This document shows, piece after piece, positions 1 through 7,935 of a stretch of DNA of 10,089 bases; positions within the stretch are counted from its first letter, which is position 1; the number at the start of each line of letters is the position of its first letter. Under the pieces are notes generated by a model. It had not been told where the DNA came from, ran no database searches, and was given only the letters and a program-made list of their open reading frames with translations. The translations under genes and the position numbers were made by a program. The stretch is from Euperipatoides rowelli (Eukaryota; Onychophora; Udeonychophora; Euonychophora; Peripatopsidae), in NCBI GenBank assembly GCA_003024985.2, contig PXIH01S0005536.1; one strand, 5' to 3'.

Positions 1-1044
1 TATTTACTGTATGTCCAAATAATATATGTTAAATATTTTAAAATCTATAACAAATAGAAAAAAAAAACTTAATTAGTATTTTTTGTTCTGTTTTTTTATC
101 AAGAATTTTAATATATAAAGGAAAAAAAATTCCAAGAAACGGATTTCTTTTATGATTTTTTTTTTCTAGTTAGAATGATCATCACCATTGTTTGAGTAGT
201 GGTGACCATTCAAGGATCTATGTCACCCTGCCCTTTGCATGTTCATTATTAGCTGCACCATTAATCTAATCTTCAACAATTGGATTCTAAAACGCTGTAT
301 ATATTTTCTCACAACTTCTATCAAATACTTAAAAAAATATGTATGCAAGTATAATAATAATAAAAATATATAATTTATATAAAAGAAAATTATCATTTGC
401 TATTTTTCAACTTGTATACAGTCTACTAAAAGTATTTGAAATAGTTATATCATGCAAACAATAATTGTTTTCTTATGTTCACTCTCTGTCCCTACTGGTC
501 CAGTCTGTGTTTCTTTTATGTAATTGCAGGTGGGGTGCAGCAGTTTTATAACTTATTTACAAAAGTGTAACTTCATTAAATCACTATATTTTAAATGGTA
601 TGAATATGGGCTTAAATATGCTTCCAGGTTAATAAGTCCTCCCCATAAGACTCCCCTTGTTGTTTTTACCTCTTCGGTTCTAATTATCTAGATTTCTATC
701 TCCTCCTTGACATTATGATTAACATTCGCTGCAATCAAAGTAAGAGAAAATTATAATTTGGCCTCCTGGTGGTGGAAGATTACATCACACTGTAATCAAT
801 TGACCAATAACCAGTTTTTAAACAAAATGTTAAAAGAGCTAAAAATACAAATATGTTGGGCAAAAGGAGACCATAATCCAGCGAGGTTGTCCTTAAAGTT
901 GATCCAAATAATTTGAATTTGTTTGCATTACCATAATTCTAAAAGTTATATCTATATCCACTATGATTAATATATTAAATTTGAAGATAAAATGAACATA
1001 AAAGTCAGTCATTTGTAAATTGAAACACTTTGCACTTTGCAAAG
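1..1044. other. AT-rich non-coding stretch (intron or intergenic)
   Basis: No coding segment could be supported on either strand. The stretch contains many A and T homopolymers and short A/T-only runs. At 527-545 there is a pyrimidine-rich TTGCAG acceptor look-alike, but the frames that follow give no recognisable protein. A CTCF-like word sits on the minus strand at 760-772. If the LIX1 gene extends this far, this would be intron; otherwise it is intergenic. Nothing else is seen. Confidence 0.6.
760..772 (-). promoter_or_regulatory. CTCF-like motif
   Basis: Read on the minus strand this is CCACCAGGAGGCC, matching the CTCF core CCASYAGRKGGCR except at the K position and the last base. It is a short motif match only, in AT-rich surroundings with no other regulatory clue. 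Confidence 0.25.
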
Positions 1045-1096
1045 TGGGGCCCACTTTACAGTAGAATCTAATGATTCTACTGCAAAGTGGGCCCCA
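1045..1096. repeat. Long near-perfect hairpin, 24-bp arms
   Basis: The arms 1045-1068 and 1073-1096 are reverse complements with a single mismatch (A1058 against C1083), separated by the four bases TAAT. The base of the stem is GC-rich (GGGGCCC) in otherwise AT-rich DNA. Directly to the left the word CACTTTG occurs twice in tandem (1026-1032 and 1033-1039), and 1033-1046 is a perfect 14-base palindrome, CACTTTGCAAAGTG, which overlaps the first arm. The CACTTT word of the arm therefore has several alternative partners. A tiny palindromic mobile element is the simplest reading. A four-base loop is too tight for a typical microRNA precursor. Confidence 0.85.
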
Positions 1097-2035
1097 AACT
1101 GAAAGAATGATTTATATTTGCAAAACTGTATGGAAACACAATTTATTACAGTTACATAGACATAATTAAAATAATAATTACAAAATAGCACTTTTGTTAA
1201 ATTAATGTAAAAAATGAGATATGACTCCATGTCACCTTTATCCCAAATTCAATTAATAAAATATTTCAAATGAAGACTTCTGTTCATCCCATGTGCCTTT
1301 AGGAACCTTGTTAGTGGTAATCATAATCAGTCTCTAATTACATAAACACAGATGACCTGGGGATATTAAGGGAGAAATTCTGATTCATAAGTTAATGGAT
1401 GATACATTAGAGGACCAGTTCTACAAATCTTTTTAATTAATATGTTATGTTTAGTCTTATAAATTTTTCACATTGACATGGTGGATATAAGGTTAATTAA
1501 TTACTTTAGAGTTTACCTCTGATATTTTTTCTAATAAACTTAAGACATTATGGGCAGCTGTGATGTTAATTAATTATTCTAACCAACATTTCAGCTGTCC
1601 TTAATGAGAAAGTAAACCCTGATAAAACTCTGATTTTATTTGCGAATGTAACAAAATCTATAACATTTTATGCTGGTTGTTGAAAATTATCTTGAATTGG
1701 GACTATTTTCTCTTGCTGCATAATAAAAATGACACCAATGATGTCATCAGGATGAGATTTATCACTAAAATTTTAAAAAAAAAGACAAGTGTTATAAATT
1801 ATTTTCTATTAAATAAATAGAAATAGAAATATTGCACTAGAAACAAGTTTAGTCACATTGGTTTATAAATTTGTTTGATTTCTGTAACGGTTGTATAACG
1901 GTACTATATTTTTAAGAAAAATAATTTATGTGAATCATCCTAATGACCTCATGCATTTTAATTTTGTTTTGTAGCAAAAGAAATTGCTCCAATCAATTTA
2001 CTAAATAATAACTAATATAATTTTTTAAGGGTTCA
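1097..2035. other. AT-rich non-coding stretch with a cluster of factor-like motifs
   Basis: No protein-coding segment is supported. The part from about 1433 to 1750 holds three TTAATTAA words (1433-1440, 1493-1500, 1566-1573), two CAGCTGT E-box words (starting at 1555 and 1592) and the 11-base palindrome TGATGTCATCA (1739-1749), which resembles ATF/CREB-type sites. This combination looks like an enhancer, but that is inference from motifs alone, and TTAATTAA is not rare in DNA this rich in A and T. The remainder shows nothing distinctive. Confidence 0.4.
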
Positions 2036-2099
2036 ATGTCCTTTAAGTACAGTGAGATCCTTGCCACATTCTATTTTTTAAAGGATAGTAAAATCCATG

Positions 2100-2559
2100 G
2101 GTGTTCGAGTATTACCTTTATGAATCATGATAACGATTTAACATAACTCATGAACCAAAAGTCATATCCACAATCCCAGGGTGTCCGAGAATTACCTTTA
2201 TGATAACGATTTAACATAACTCATGAACCAAAAGTTGTATCTACATGGTGTCCAAGAATTACCTTTATAATGATTTAACAAAACTCATGAACCAAAAGTT
2301 GTATCTACTTGTGTCCAAGAATTACCTTTAGAATGATTTAACATAACTCATGAACCAAAAGTCATATTATACAAGGTGTTGAGAATTACCTTTATAATGA
2401 TTTAACATAACTCATGAACGAAAAGTAGTATCTACAGGATGTCCGAGACTTACCTTTATGATAACAAAACTCATGAACCAAAAGTGGTATCTACAAGGTA
2501 TCTGAGAGTTATCTTTATGATAATTTAACATAACTCATGAACCAAAAGTCATATCCACA
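2100..2559. repeat. Tandem array, seven copies of a ~59-80 base unit
   Basis: Unit starts are near 2100, 2180, 2247, 2310, 2375, 2438 and 2497, giving lengths of about 80, 67, 63, 65, 63, 59 and 63 bases. Each unit runs: a GGTGTCCGAG-like head, AATTACCTTTAT, a variable ATGATAACG segment, ATTTAACATAACTCATGAAC, CAAAAGT, then a CATATCCACA or TGTATCTACA tail. Units 2 to 5 differ by substitutions and small deletions. Unit 1 has an extra stretch near 2122-2130, and unit 6 lacks the ATTTAAC segment. Both tail types occur: units 1 and 7 carry CATATCCACA, unit 4 carries a CATATTATACA variant, and the others carry the TATCTACA type. The array is the left side of the foldback-like element. Confidence 0.92.
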
Positions 2560-2717
2560 AACCGTTTGCTGCTATTTATCAACTCAAAAAGTAGTAGGTG
2601 TCTACATGTGAACCTGTTTGTTGCATGCAGCACATCAAGGCAAAACTCAATTTTATGCTATGTGTTGGACAGCATAACCTTTGTCATAGTACTATGGCAG
2701 TGTGCAGTAAGCCATAT

Positions 2718-2760
2718 CCTTAACATAATCCCACAAAAAAAATCAAGTGTTATGTTAAGG
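2718..2760. repeat. 11-bp hairpin inside the foldback-like element
   Basis: CCTTAACATAA (2718-2728) and TTATGTTAAGG (2750-2760) are perfect reverse complements with a 21-base A-rich loop. It lies in the unpaired middle of the element, roughly at its centre, so it would sit at the tip of the structure formed when the outer arms pair. No function is assigned. Confidence 0.75.
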
Positions 2761-3003
2761 ACACAGTGTTGTGTGATGTTGAATTATGATCTTGACCTTT
2801 AACCTGCAGCAAACTTCCAGTTTTCTTAAACTTCTTTATCCATGCATGGATTATAGGTCCACTTGGTGGTTCTTTCCCATATTTACATTGGACAGTTACT
2901 GGAGATTTTGTTTAGTCCAGCCACAGCACACATTGTGCTTTTTCTTGTATGGATGGCATTTGCATTAGAATACTCTGTGGTGCCATCTATTAACAGCAAA
3001 ACG

Positions 3004-3098
3004 TTTTGAGTTGATAAATTGCAGCAAACGGTTTGTGGATATGACTTTTGGTTCATGAGTTAATGTTAAATTATCATAAAGGTAATTCTTGGACATCC
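3004..3098. repeat. Right inverted arm of the foldback-like element
   Basis: This is the reverse complement of about 2495-2589 and so is a single inverted copy of the tandem unit plus about 30 bases of inner sequence (CAAACGGTTTGTGG and its neighbours). The two arms share the CATATCCACA tail type and the inner boundary near CAACTCAAAA, after which they diverge. Just at its outer edge, 3091-3107 forms a small palindrome, GGACAT-CCTGT-ATGTCC. Confidence 0.88.
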
Positions 3099-3120
3099 TG
3101 TATGTCCAGTACGGAGAGAT

Positions 3121-4860
3121 AATTGTTGCAGTAGGGCTCTCAAAAGGAAGTAAAAAATAATATATATATAAATCGTAAATAATAAGCAAAATTAATGCAG
3201 GTTCATTTATAAAGTTAGTCTCAGTAAAGTTAATTATTAGGTGTGAGAGTGGTAAAAATGGTTAAGTACGGTTTTCCAACGATGAAGACGACAACGCCAT
3301 TTTGGAGACACTAAATTCTGGAAGAGGATAGCTAGGAATTTGATCGAGCTGGCCTGACCCTTAATAAATGTGCTATAAATAATACTAACTAATTATTTGA
3401 CCAATAAATACTCACTCCACTCTTTACATGGTGTTGGTATCACATGATAACAAAAGTCTCAGTGATAAAACACATCGTCCAACCTCCCAAGCTGTCCACA
3501 AGACTCTAACTGTATGGAGCCATAGAGACATCCATGTCAGCATCACTGCTGGCAGCCATATTTAATATGTAACTCAGACCAGCAGGCAACAAATTCAGCT
3601 AAACGATGTACTATAGGTATGACGGAGCTGGAACTATTATTTACTAAACTGTAGTGGTGAGTAATAATTTGGTACAATTAAACTGTCTATAAAAATAAGT
3701 TCAGTGAAAAAGTTCTACAGTATTTAAAAATAAATTCAGGATGGCTCTGGAAAACTACAGCGGCTGCATACGGTAAATAATAAGGAAAGCTGGATACGCT
3801 AAAACTAAAAACCCCAACTGGCTAATGGTGATGTTCAACATCAGGTGGGGCAGACTTGCTCAAACAGGAAGGATAATAGCATAGGCCGCTGATGGTCTTC
3901 GTAGATACTGCGCTAAATACTTGAGCTAGTCAACGGCCTAGGCCGCCACTGCTCAAACAAGATAAATTAAAAATGACCAGCAAATTATTTTATTCGAAGA
4001 AAGAAACACACACAGGCTAATTAGCAGCTAATTAGACTACTGTAAATTACTTGAATAAATTACCTTAATTCGCACGGATGTATGAATTAATATTACAAAA
4101 TAAATATTATGCTGAAACAGATCGTCATAATATATTATATACTCATACAAGATATTTATAAAGTTTTTTTCCCTCATTTCGAAAAATTATTTTGTCATTT
4201 GATCTCAACATATGAAAGACAATGCTTTGCATGTTCATCTTGCACAATATAGATATAATATAACAGGTCAGGGTGGGGGTAATCCTTTGGCATTTGAAGG
4301 CCAAATAACATTCAAGAGATACATCATAAGACCGTGTTTCACACACTTTACGTATATTCAATTTTGCCAAAGTTATAAATAGATATCTATCTAAATATAA
4401 CCTCAGTTGGTCTTTCATATTAGTGTTTGTCACTTGTGATCTGAAACATGTCTTTATTTGAACCATATAAGTGTCATTTGCTACTCAAATGGTAACAAAT
4501 TACAAAACAAAACATCCTCTTTTTCTATTTTTATAATTTGTCTAGCAAGTTACAATTACGATTTGTTGTACAGTATTTTATTAGTGTGAATATGATTTTA
4601 CTAATTTTGTTGGTATATGTTTTATTTATCTTATATTCTCTTCAGTCCCTGGTCCTCCCTGAGTATGGCCAACAATAATAGCCACACTGGACGTCCCTTC
4701 ACTGAAATGAGAAAAATAACATATTGAGAAAATTTATTGATAAGAAAATGAACAATAGAAAGGGACAATTTTTCTGTCGAACAATAACATTCTAAGATAT
4801 TCGGACTATATGTGTGTGTGTAAATGGAAAGTTCATAAAGCTACGATATAATTTTATTCA
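3121..4860. other. Non-coding stretch with decayed repeat-like patches
   Basis: No supported gene. Small structures seen: a TGATGTT-C-AACATCA palindrome (3829-3843); the word TGCTCAAACA twice (3857-3867 and 3950-3959) and TAGGCCGC twice (3882-3889 and 3939-3946) in swapped order, suggesting a rearranged local duplication; the palindrome GGCCTAGGCC (3935-3944); the double word CTAATTAG-CAG-CTAATTAG (4017-4035); and a short TG run near 4809-4821. The patches 3270-3350 and 3480-3620 are less AT-rich and look like remnants of a dispersed repeat, but no family was recognised. The open frame on the minus strand at 4143-4466 has no recognisable domain and lies in low-complexity sequence. Confidence 0.45.
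4017..4035. promoter_or_regulatory. Paired homeodomain-type words
   Basis: The self-complementary octamer CTAATTAG occurs twice, separated by CAG. TAATTA/TAATTAG is the core preferred by many Antennapedia-type and paired-type homeodomains (known of the families). Two palindromic copies with an 11-base period put both sites on the same helical face. Whether a factor binds here cannot be told from the sequence. Confidence 0.3.
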
Positions 4861-4892
4861 CCTTTCTTCATTGCTAAGGAAAGGCCGATTCA

Positions 4893-4906
4893 CCACTAGG
4901 GGGAGC
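4893..4906 (+). promoter_or_regulatory. CTCF-like motif
   Basis: CCACTAGGGGGAGC follows the well-known CTCF core CCASYAGRKGGCRS closely, departing from it after the run of G where C would be expected. Similar words also occur near the ends of some dispersed repeats, so this could be repeat-derived. Binding is inference. Confidence 0.3.
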
Positions 4907-5640
4907 TTCTGAAGGGCTGACATTCTGACATCACCTTAATCTACATGATAGCAGATGACAGGGGATGGCAACCTATCAAAGGCAATTAAACTTCAGTTAA
5001 ACGCTGTTGGCAACCTACTGATATAAAACGGCTTGCAGAGCATAAATTCAGGAGATGGGACCCAAATTTTGATGGCTAACTGAAGCTAGGCTTCTGCAAC
5101 CAAGGAGTTGAAAATTGTACCGGCAGCTGACCAAATGGCATCCTTTAGACTGCCTCTGAAGGTGCTTACTAGAGTCCATCTAAATTACAGTTCCAATTAC
5201 CCATCTAAATCACTTATAGAATATATTTTACTACCACCAAGTCAGCCCACCCCCTCTCTTCACGTCATTTATCTTAGCAACTGAATTATTTCTTAAACGC
5301 CTCATCTATAGACTGTTCCCAGCTCTAATTTATAGACTTTGGTTCTTATAAATTTTTTTATTATCAATATAGGCAATCTAACCTCAGAAACTTTCACAAA
5401 TAAAATTCTGTCTACCCAGTCCCAGTTGGCTATACTCCAAACTCCCATCCCTTCTCCCCCCTTTTCTAAATTTCGCCCTAATCTTTCTATATGTAATTTA
5501 CCATTTGTAAGGGGTTATTATTGTATATTAATCTATGGGAAAGGATATGTTTATTAATTTTTTTTGGCAAATAAATATGTGTGTTTTCTAAACAAATCTT
5601 TGTGTATGTGTAGAGGCTAGGTATTGAAATGACATATTTT
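4907..5640. other. Non-coding stretch with short direct duplications
   Basis: No gene is supported. TGGCAACCTA occurs at 4966-4975 and 5008-5017 (42-base shift). CCATCTAAAT occurs at 5176-5185 and 5201-5210 (25-base shift). CTGACAT is repeated in tandem around 4918-4931, and TATAGACT occurs twice around 5307-5337. These duplications and a composition less AT-rich than the surroundings suggest an old, decayed dispersed repeat between about 4860 and 5340. The open frame at 5339-5557 (+) is low in complexity and shows no family features. Confidence 0.4.
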
Positions 5641-6600
5641 ACTAAATTTTCTCTTTCAGATGCTTTTCCTAGTGATCGTGACAGGGGTAGTACCTGTGCC
5701 TTTCTATTGGGGCAGGGATAATAAAGGGTTAGTCCCCCTTTCTCCTCTTAGTCCCTAGTCAGCCGGTTCGGGCTGGAATTTCAGTAGGGTTTAGTTAGGG
5801 TACTGTCCTTTCGCCTATTTGTGCTGATTATTTAGTCGTGATAAGAGAATTAAACCATTAATTAGCACGTTTGGCCCCTGTTCGGTAAATATTATATCTT
5901 TGGGGTAGCTACTGTCTGCTTACAGCCTACATATAGATATGATGTATTAGTATTTTCTGATAGGGGTATTTTCATGTAAGTCTGGACAAAAGCTAGTAAG
6001 AGAGGCTTAATATTTATCTGGTAATTTCTCCCGGAACATATCTCTCTGATCTGTGTTAACCAGGATGTATTGGGATCTTGCCTGCGCTTTTGTGCGGAGT
6101 CTCCCAAGCCGAGGTTATGGAGATAATAGAGCTATTTCCCAGTTTAGAGTTCAGAGCCTAGTATTTGAGTGCCATTACTAACTATGAAAGAGGCCTAGTT
6201 TCTAAATGATTATATACACACAGTAGACACACTTCCATTAGAGATGATGGAAGGACATTATACTATGAATTATGTTGCTTAGGGTCAGGGTCCCCATTCT
6301 AGTATGTATATTTAGTAATTGTTATGATTGCTTAGTCTTCCATGCCAGTGCGAAACCTGCGCCAGCCTCGGAGATGGTGACCTTAGGAATATCTGAAAGT
6401 ATCGTGCTAGAATGCAATCTTAGTCTAACTAAATAAATGGTCTTCCTCGTGATAAGATAGAGCCAACAGGGGGGGGAAGCTCTATGAGGTAGACCATTAC
6501 CAGCCCTCTTACTACATTGTAGTATCTGACATGAGTCGAACTGAAGCGATCATTGCGAATAGTCTTGGTGCTATCTAGTGGCAAAAATTGAAAGTGCATC
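5641..6600. other. GC-richer block of unknown origin
   Basis: Base composition shifts here: by count, 28 of 60 bases are G or C at both 5701-5760 and 6361-6420, compared with 11 of 60 at 7261-7320. The plus strand is strikingly rich in TAG and GGG words (for example GGGTTAGTCCC, CAGTAGGG and TTTAGTTAGGG) and holds a run of eight G at about 6469-6476. Small stems are visible at 5723-5741 (AAAGGG/CCCTTT) and around the CAGCCGGTTCGGGCTG word (5760-5775). Stops fill all forward frames, and the minus-strand frame at 5892-6107 shows no recognisable domain. The block may be an old inserted element or foreign sequence; no terminal repeats were found to delimit it. Confidence 0.4.
6567..6581 (-). promoter_or_regulatory. 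CTCF-like motif
   Basis: Read on the minus strand this is CCACTAGATAGCACC, one base away from the core CCASYAGRKGGCR over its first 13 positions (A where G is expected). It lies at the right edge of the GC-richer block, and similar words terminate some dispersed repeats, so it may mark a repeat boundary instead of a factor site. Confidence 0.3.
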
Positions 6601-6759
6601 ACCCACAGAACAATTAATGGATAAGAATGTTTAATTTTTAATATTGTGCTTTAATAACAAATTTTCGATTTGAACTTTATGTGATACATCATTTGATATT
6701 ATGTAATAATAAATTAACAATGATGAAAAAATATATTTGACAAATAGGCCACACCAAGT

Positions 6760-6815
6760 AGCCTACCTCAAATGGTTGTATGCGGCCTTAAGGTCGCATG
6801 TTCCTCACCCCTAAA
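6760..6815 (+). repeat. Possible decayed tRNA-like or SINE fragment
   Basis: A TAGCCTACCTCAAATGG segment has the spacing of a degraded A box. It is followed by a stem, TGCGGCC-TTAA-GGTCGCA (6781-6798, one G-T pair), and then by ATGTTCCTCACCCC, which could be a damaged B box because it keeps GTTC but has lost the GANNCC part. The order is right for a tRNA-derived sequence, but each box is poor. The stem itself is clear; the tRNA reading is weak. Confidence 0.22.
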
Positions 6816-7107
6816 TAAGAAGAGTCTGGCACTCCCAAGCAAGCATTTTTCCAAAAAAACAAAATTAAATATATCTTGTTTTCAAAACCAGTTATTCAAA
6901 ATTGCACAATGTATATTTGCTCCACAACACTGAAATTCATCTCCATTCTGTCTGAGTATTAATTAAAATCATAAAAAAGGAGTTTGGTCTAAAACAAAAT
7001 TAAATCATTATTAAAATGTAGGCCTACCAGTTATAATTAGAATAAACTGTATACAACAAATAACTAGTATAATTATGTTCCTAAATACAAAATATCTCTT
7101 AATGACC

Positions 7108-7183
7108 TCATCAAAACATGGAATACATCTCATGTACTGAATATGTCATCAAAACATGTGGAGTACAATTTCATGCTTACAAA
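7108..7183. repeat. Two-copy direct repeat, ~38-base period
   Basis: TCATCAAAACATG begins at 7108 and again at 7146. Each copy continues with a GAATACAT- or GAGTACAA-like segment and a TCATG word. The copies differ by substitutions and short gaps, so the duplication is not recent. No function is suggested. Confidence 0.6.
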
Positions 7184-7792
7184 CAATCATGACAGTCTAA
7201 TAATTTAAGATATTGATATTGTTAGTGGATAAAACATTAACTTTTCTTTTTATCCGGACTTCCCTTAAATCCTTAACAGATATTATTCTAGAAATTAATT
7301 GAATTTTTATTTTAACTATTTATTAAAGAATTTAAGGGTTAAAACATTATAAAAGCAAAAATTAAACCACTCTATTAACTCAGTATAAGCCTACCTGCAA
7401 AAGTAGGCCTAATTAGTTAAAAGGTAAATGTTAAGAATATTCTGTGCAATTGTCAAATCGAGTCCAAAAAGAGCATTAGTCAATCAATGGACATTTCTGG
7501 AATAATATACAAAGAAACTAAAGGTAGGCCTATGTTAATGATAAGAATTGAAACTTAATCCAAGATTCCATTTTTACAAATTGCACAAGCTAAAAAAAAA
7601 TTATTTGTTACTAAAATTGAAAGTTATCTTTTTTTAAAAAAATTATTTAAAAAATCAAACAAAGATGTCTACCTGATTCAATTACAATGAGACTCATTGC
7701 AAAAGAATCTCAATTTAGTGTCACTAAGGAAATGTTTTTTTTTTATGCCTTATGAATTAACTTCTTGTTTTTAACTTCAAAATATTTTATAT

Positions 7793-7935
7793 TGGTGCCG
7801 ATATCTCGGTGGTCAGTTGGCAAGAAGGCAGGCTGCCAACCGAGACATCCCGGGTTCGAATCCTGCTTAGGGCATGCACATCATGTGACTTTCTCTAAAG
7901 AAAAGAAAATCCTGTTTTCTTTTTTTTTTTTTTTT
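7793..7935 (+). mobile_element. tRNA-derived SINE
   Basis: An A-box-like TATCTCGGTGG (7802-7812) is followed 40 bases later by a perfect B box, GGTTCGAATCC (7853-7863). These are the two internal RNA polymerase III promoter blocks of tRNA genes and tRNA-derived SINEs. A tRNA-unrelated segment and a run of 15 T after TTTTC (7916-7935) follow, as expected for a SINE tail or terminator. The region that would hold the anticodon arm is instead a strong GTTGGCA/TGCCAAC stem (7816-7822 and 7833-7839), and the acceptor ends do not pair, so this is not a working tRNA. TATATTG before (7788-7794) and after (7939-7945) could be a short target duplication. The open frame crossing it is not a gene. It lies 130 bases before the LIX1 exon, in the sense direction. 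Confidence 0.75.
7853..7863 (+). promoter_or_regulatory. RNA polymerase III B box
   Basis: The match to the GGTTCGANNCC consensus is perfect. Together with the A-box-like block at 7802-7812 it forms the internal promoter of the SINE. Spacing is normal for a tRNA-derived unit. Confidence 0.8.

Larger units (their letters stand above)
2036..3120. mobile_element. Foldback-like non-autonomous DNA element with a one-sided tandem array
   Basis: Inverted arms of roughly 95 bases lie at about 2495-2589 (left) and 3004-3098 (right). They match over CATAACTCATGAACC, AAAAGTCATATCCACAA, ACCGTTTGCTGC and TTTATCAACTCAAAA, with a few substitutions and a one-base gap. The left arm is the last of seven tandem copies starting near 2100, whereas the right side carries one inverted copy. 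The unpaired middle (about 2590-3003) contains no recognisable transposase; the short open frames there have no family features. A long arm built of tandem units resembles foldback elements, and arrays at one end also occur in some MITEs and Helitron-related elements, so the class is uncertain. Outer limits are approximate and rest on the flanking direct repeats at 2036-2058 and 3102-3120. Confidence 0.7.
6601..7792. other. Very AT-rich non-coding stretch (presumed intron)
   Basis: No gene is supported. Three GTAGGCCTA words lie at 7018-7026, 7403-7411 and 7524-7532; the first is part of the 10-base palindrome GTAGGCCTAC, and the second pairs with GCCTAC at 7389-7394 to form a small stem. A two-copy repeat of about 38 bases is at 7108-7183. 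A possible decayed tRNA-like piece is at 6760-6815. The rest is A/T-rich low-complexity DNA. If the LIX1 gene runs this far left, this is the intron before its exon. Confidence 0.5.

Noticed and set aside
520-600. TTGCAG acceptor followed by an open stretch as an upstream LIX1 exon
   Set aside because: None of the three frames resembles the LIX1 segment expected before [10 protein letters not shown].
2100-2559. The tandem array as a CRISPR array
   Set aside because: Units are contiguous and diverged with no unique spacers of constant length, and the surrounding DNA is animal.
2566-2968. Two overlapping short open frames inside the foldback-like element as a possible transposase
   Set aside because: They are only 78 and 60 residues, show no catalytic acidic motif or zinc-binding pattern, and one overlaps the inverted arm sequence.
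3258-3314. Short open frame beginning MVKYGF, superficially like the start of a THAP-type protein
   Set aside because: It stops after 18 codons and lacks the cysteine and histidine pattern that defines THAP domains, and no continuation was found in other frames.
3739-3772. Possible micro-exon between TTCAG and GTAAAT encoding about ten residues (ALENYSGCIR)
   Set aside because: There is no pyrimidine tract before the AG, no recognisable protein match and no neighbouring exon to join.
4143-4466. Longest open frame in the window (107 residues, minus strand)
   Set aside because: It has no domain, no conserved motif and no splice or promoter context; it is compatible with chance in AT-rich DNA.
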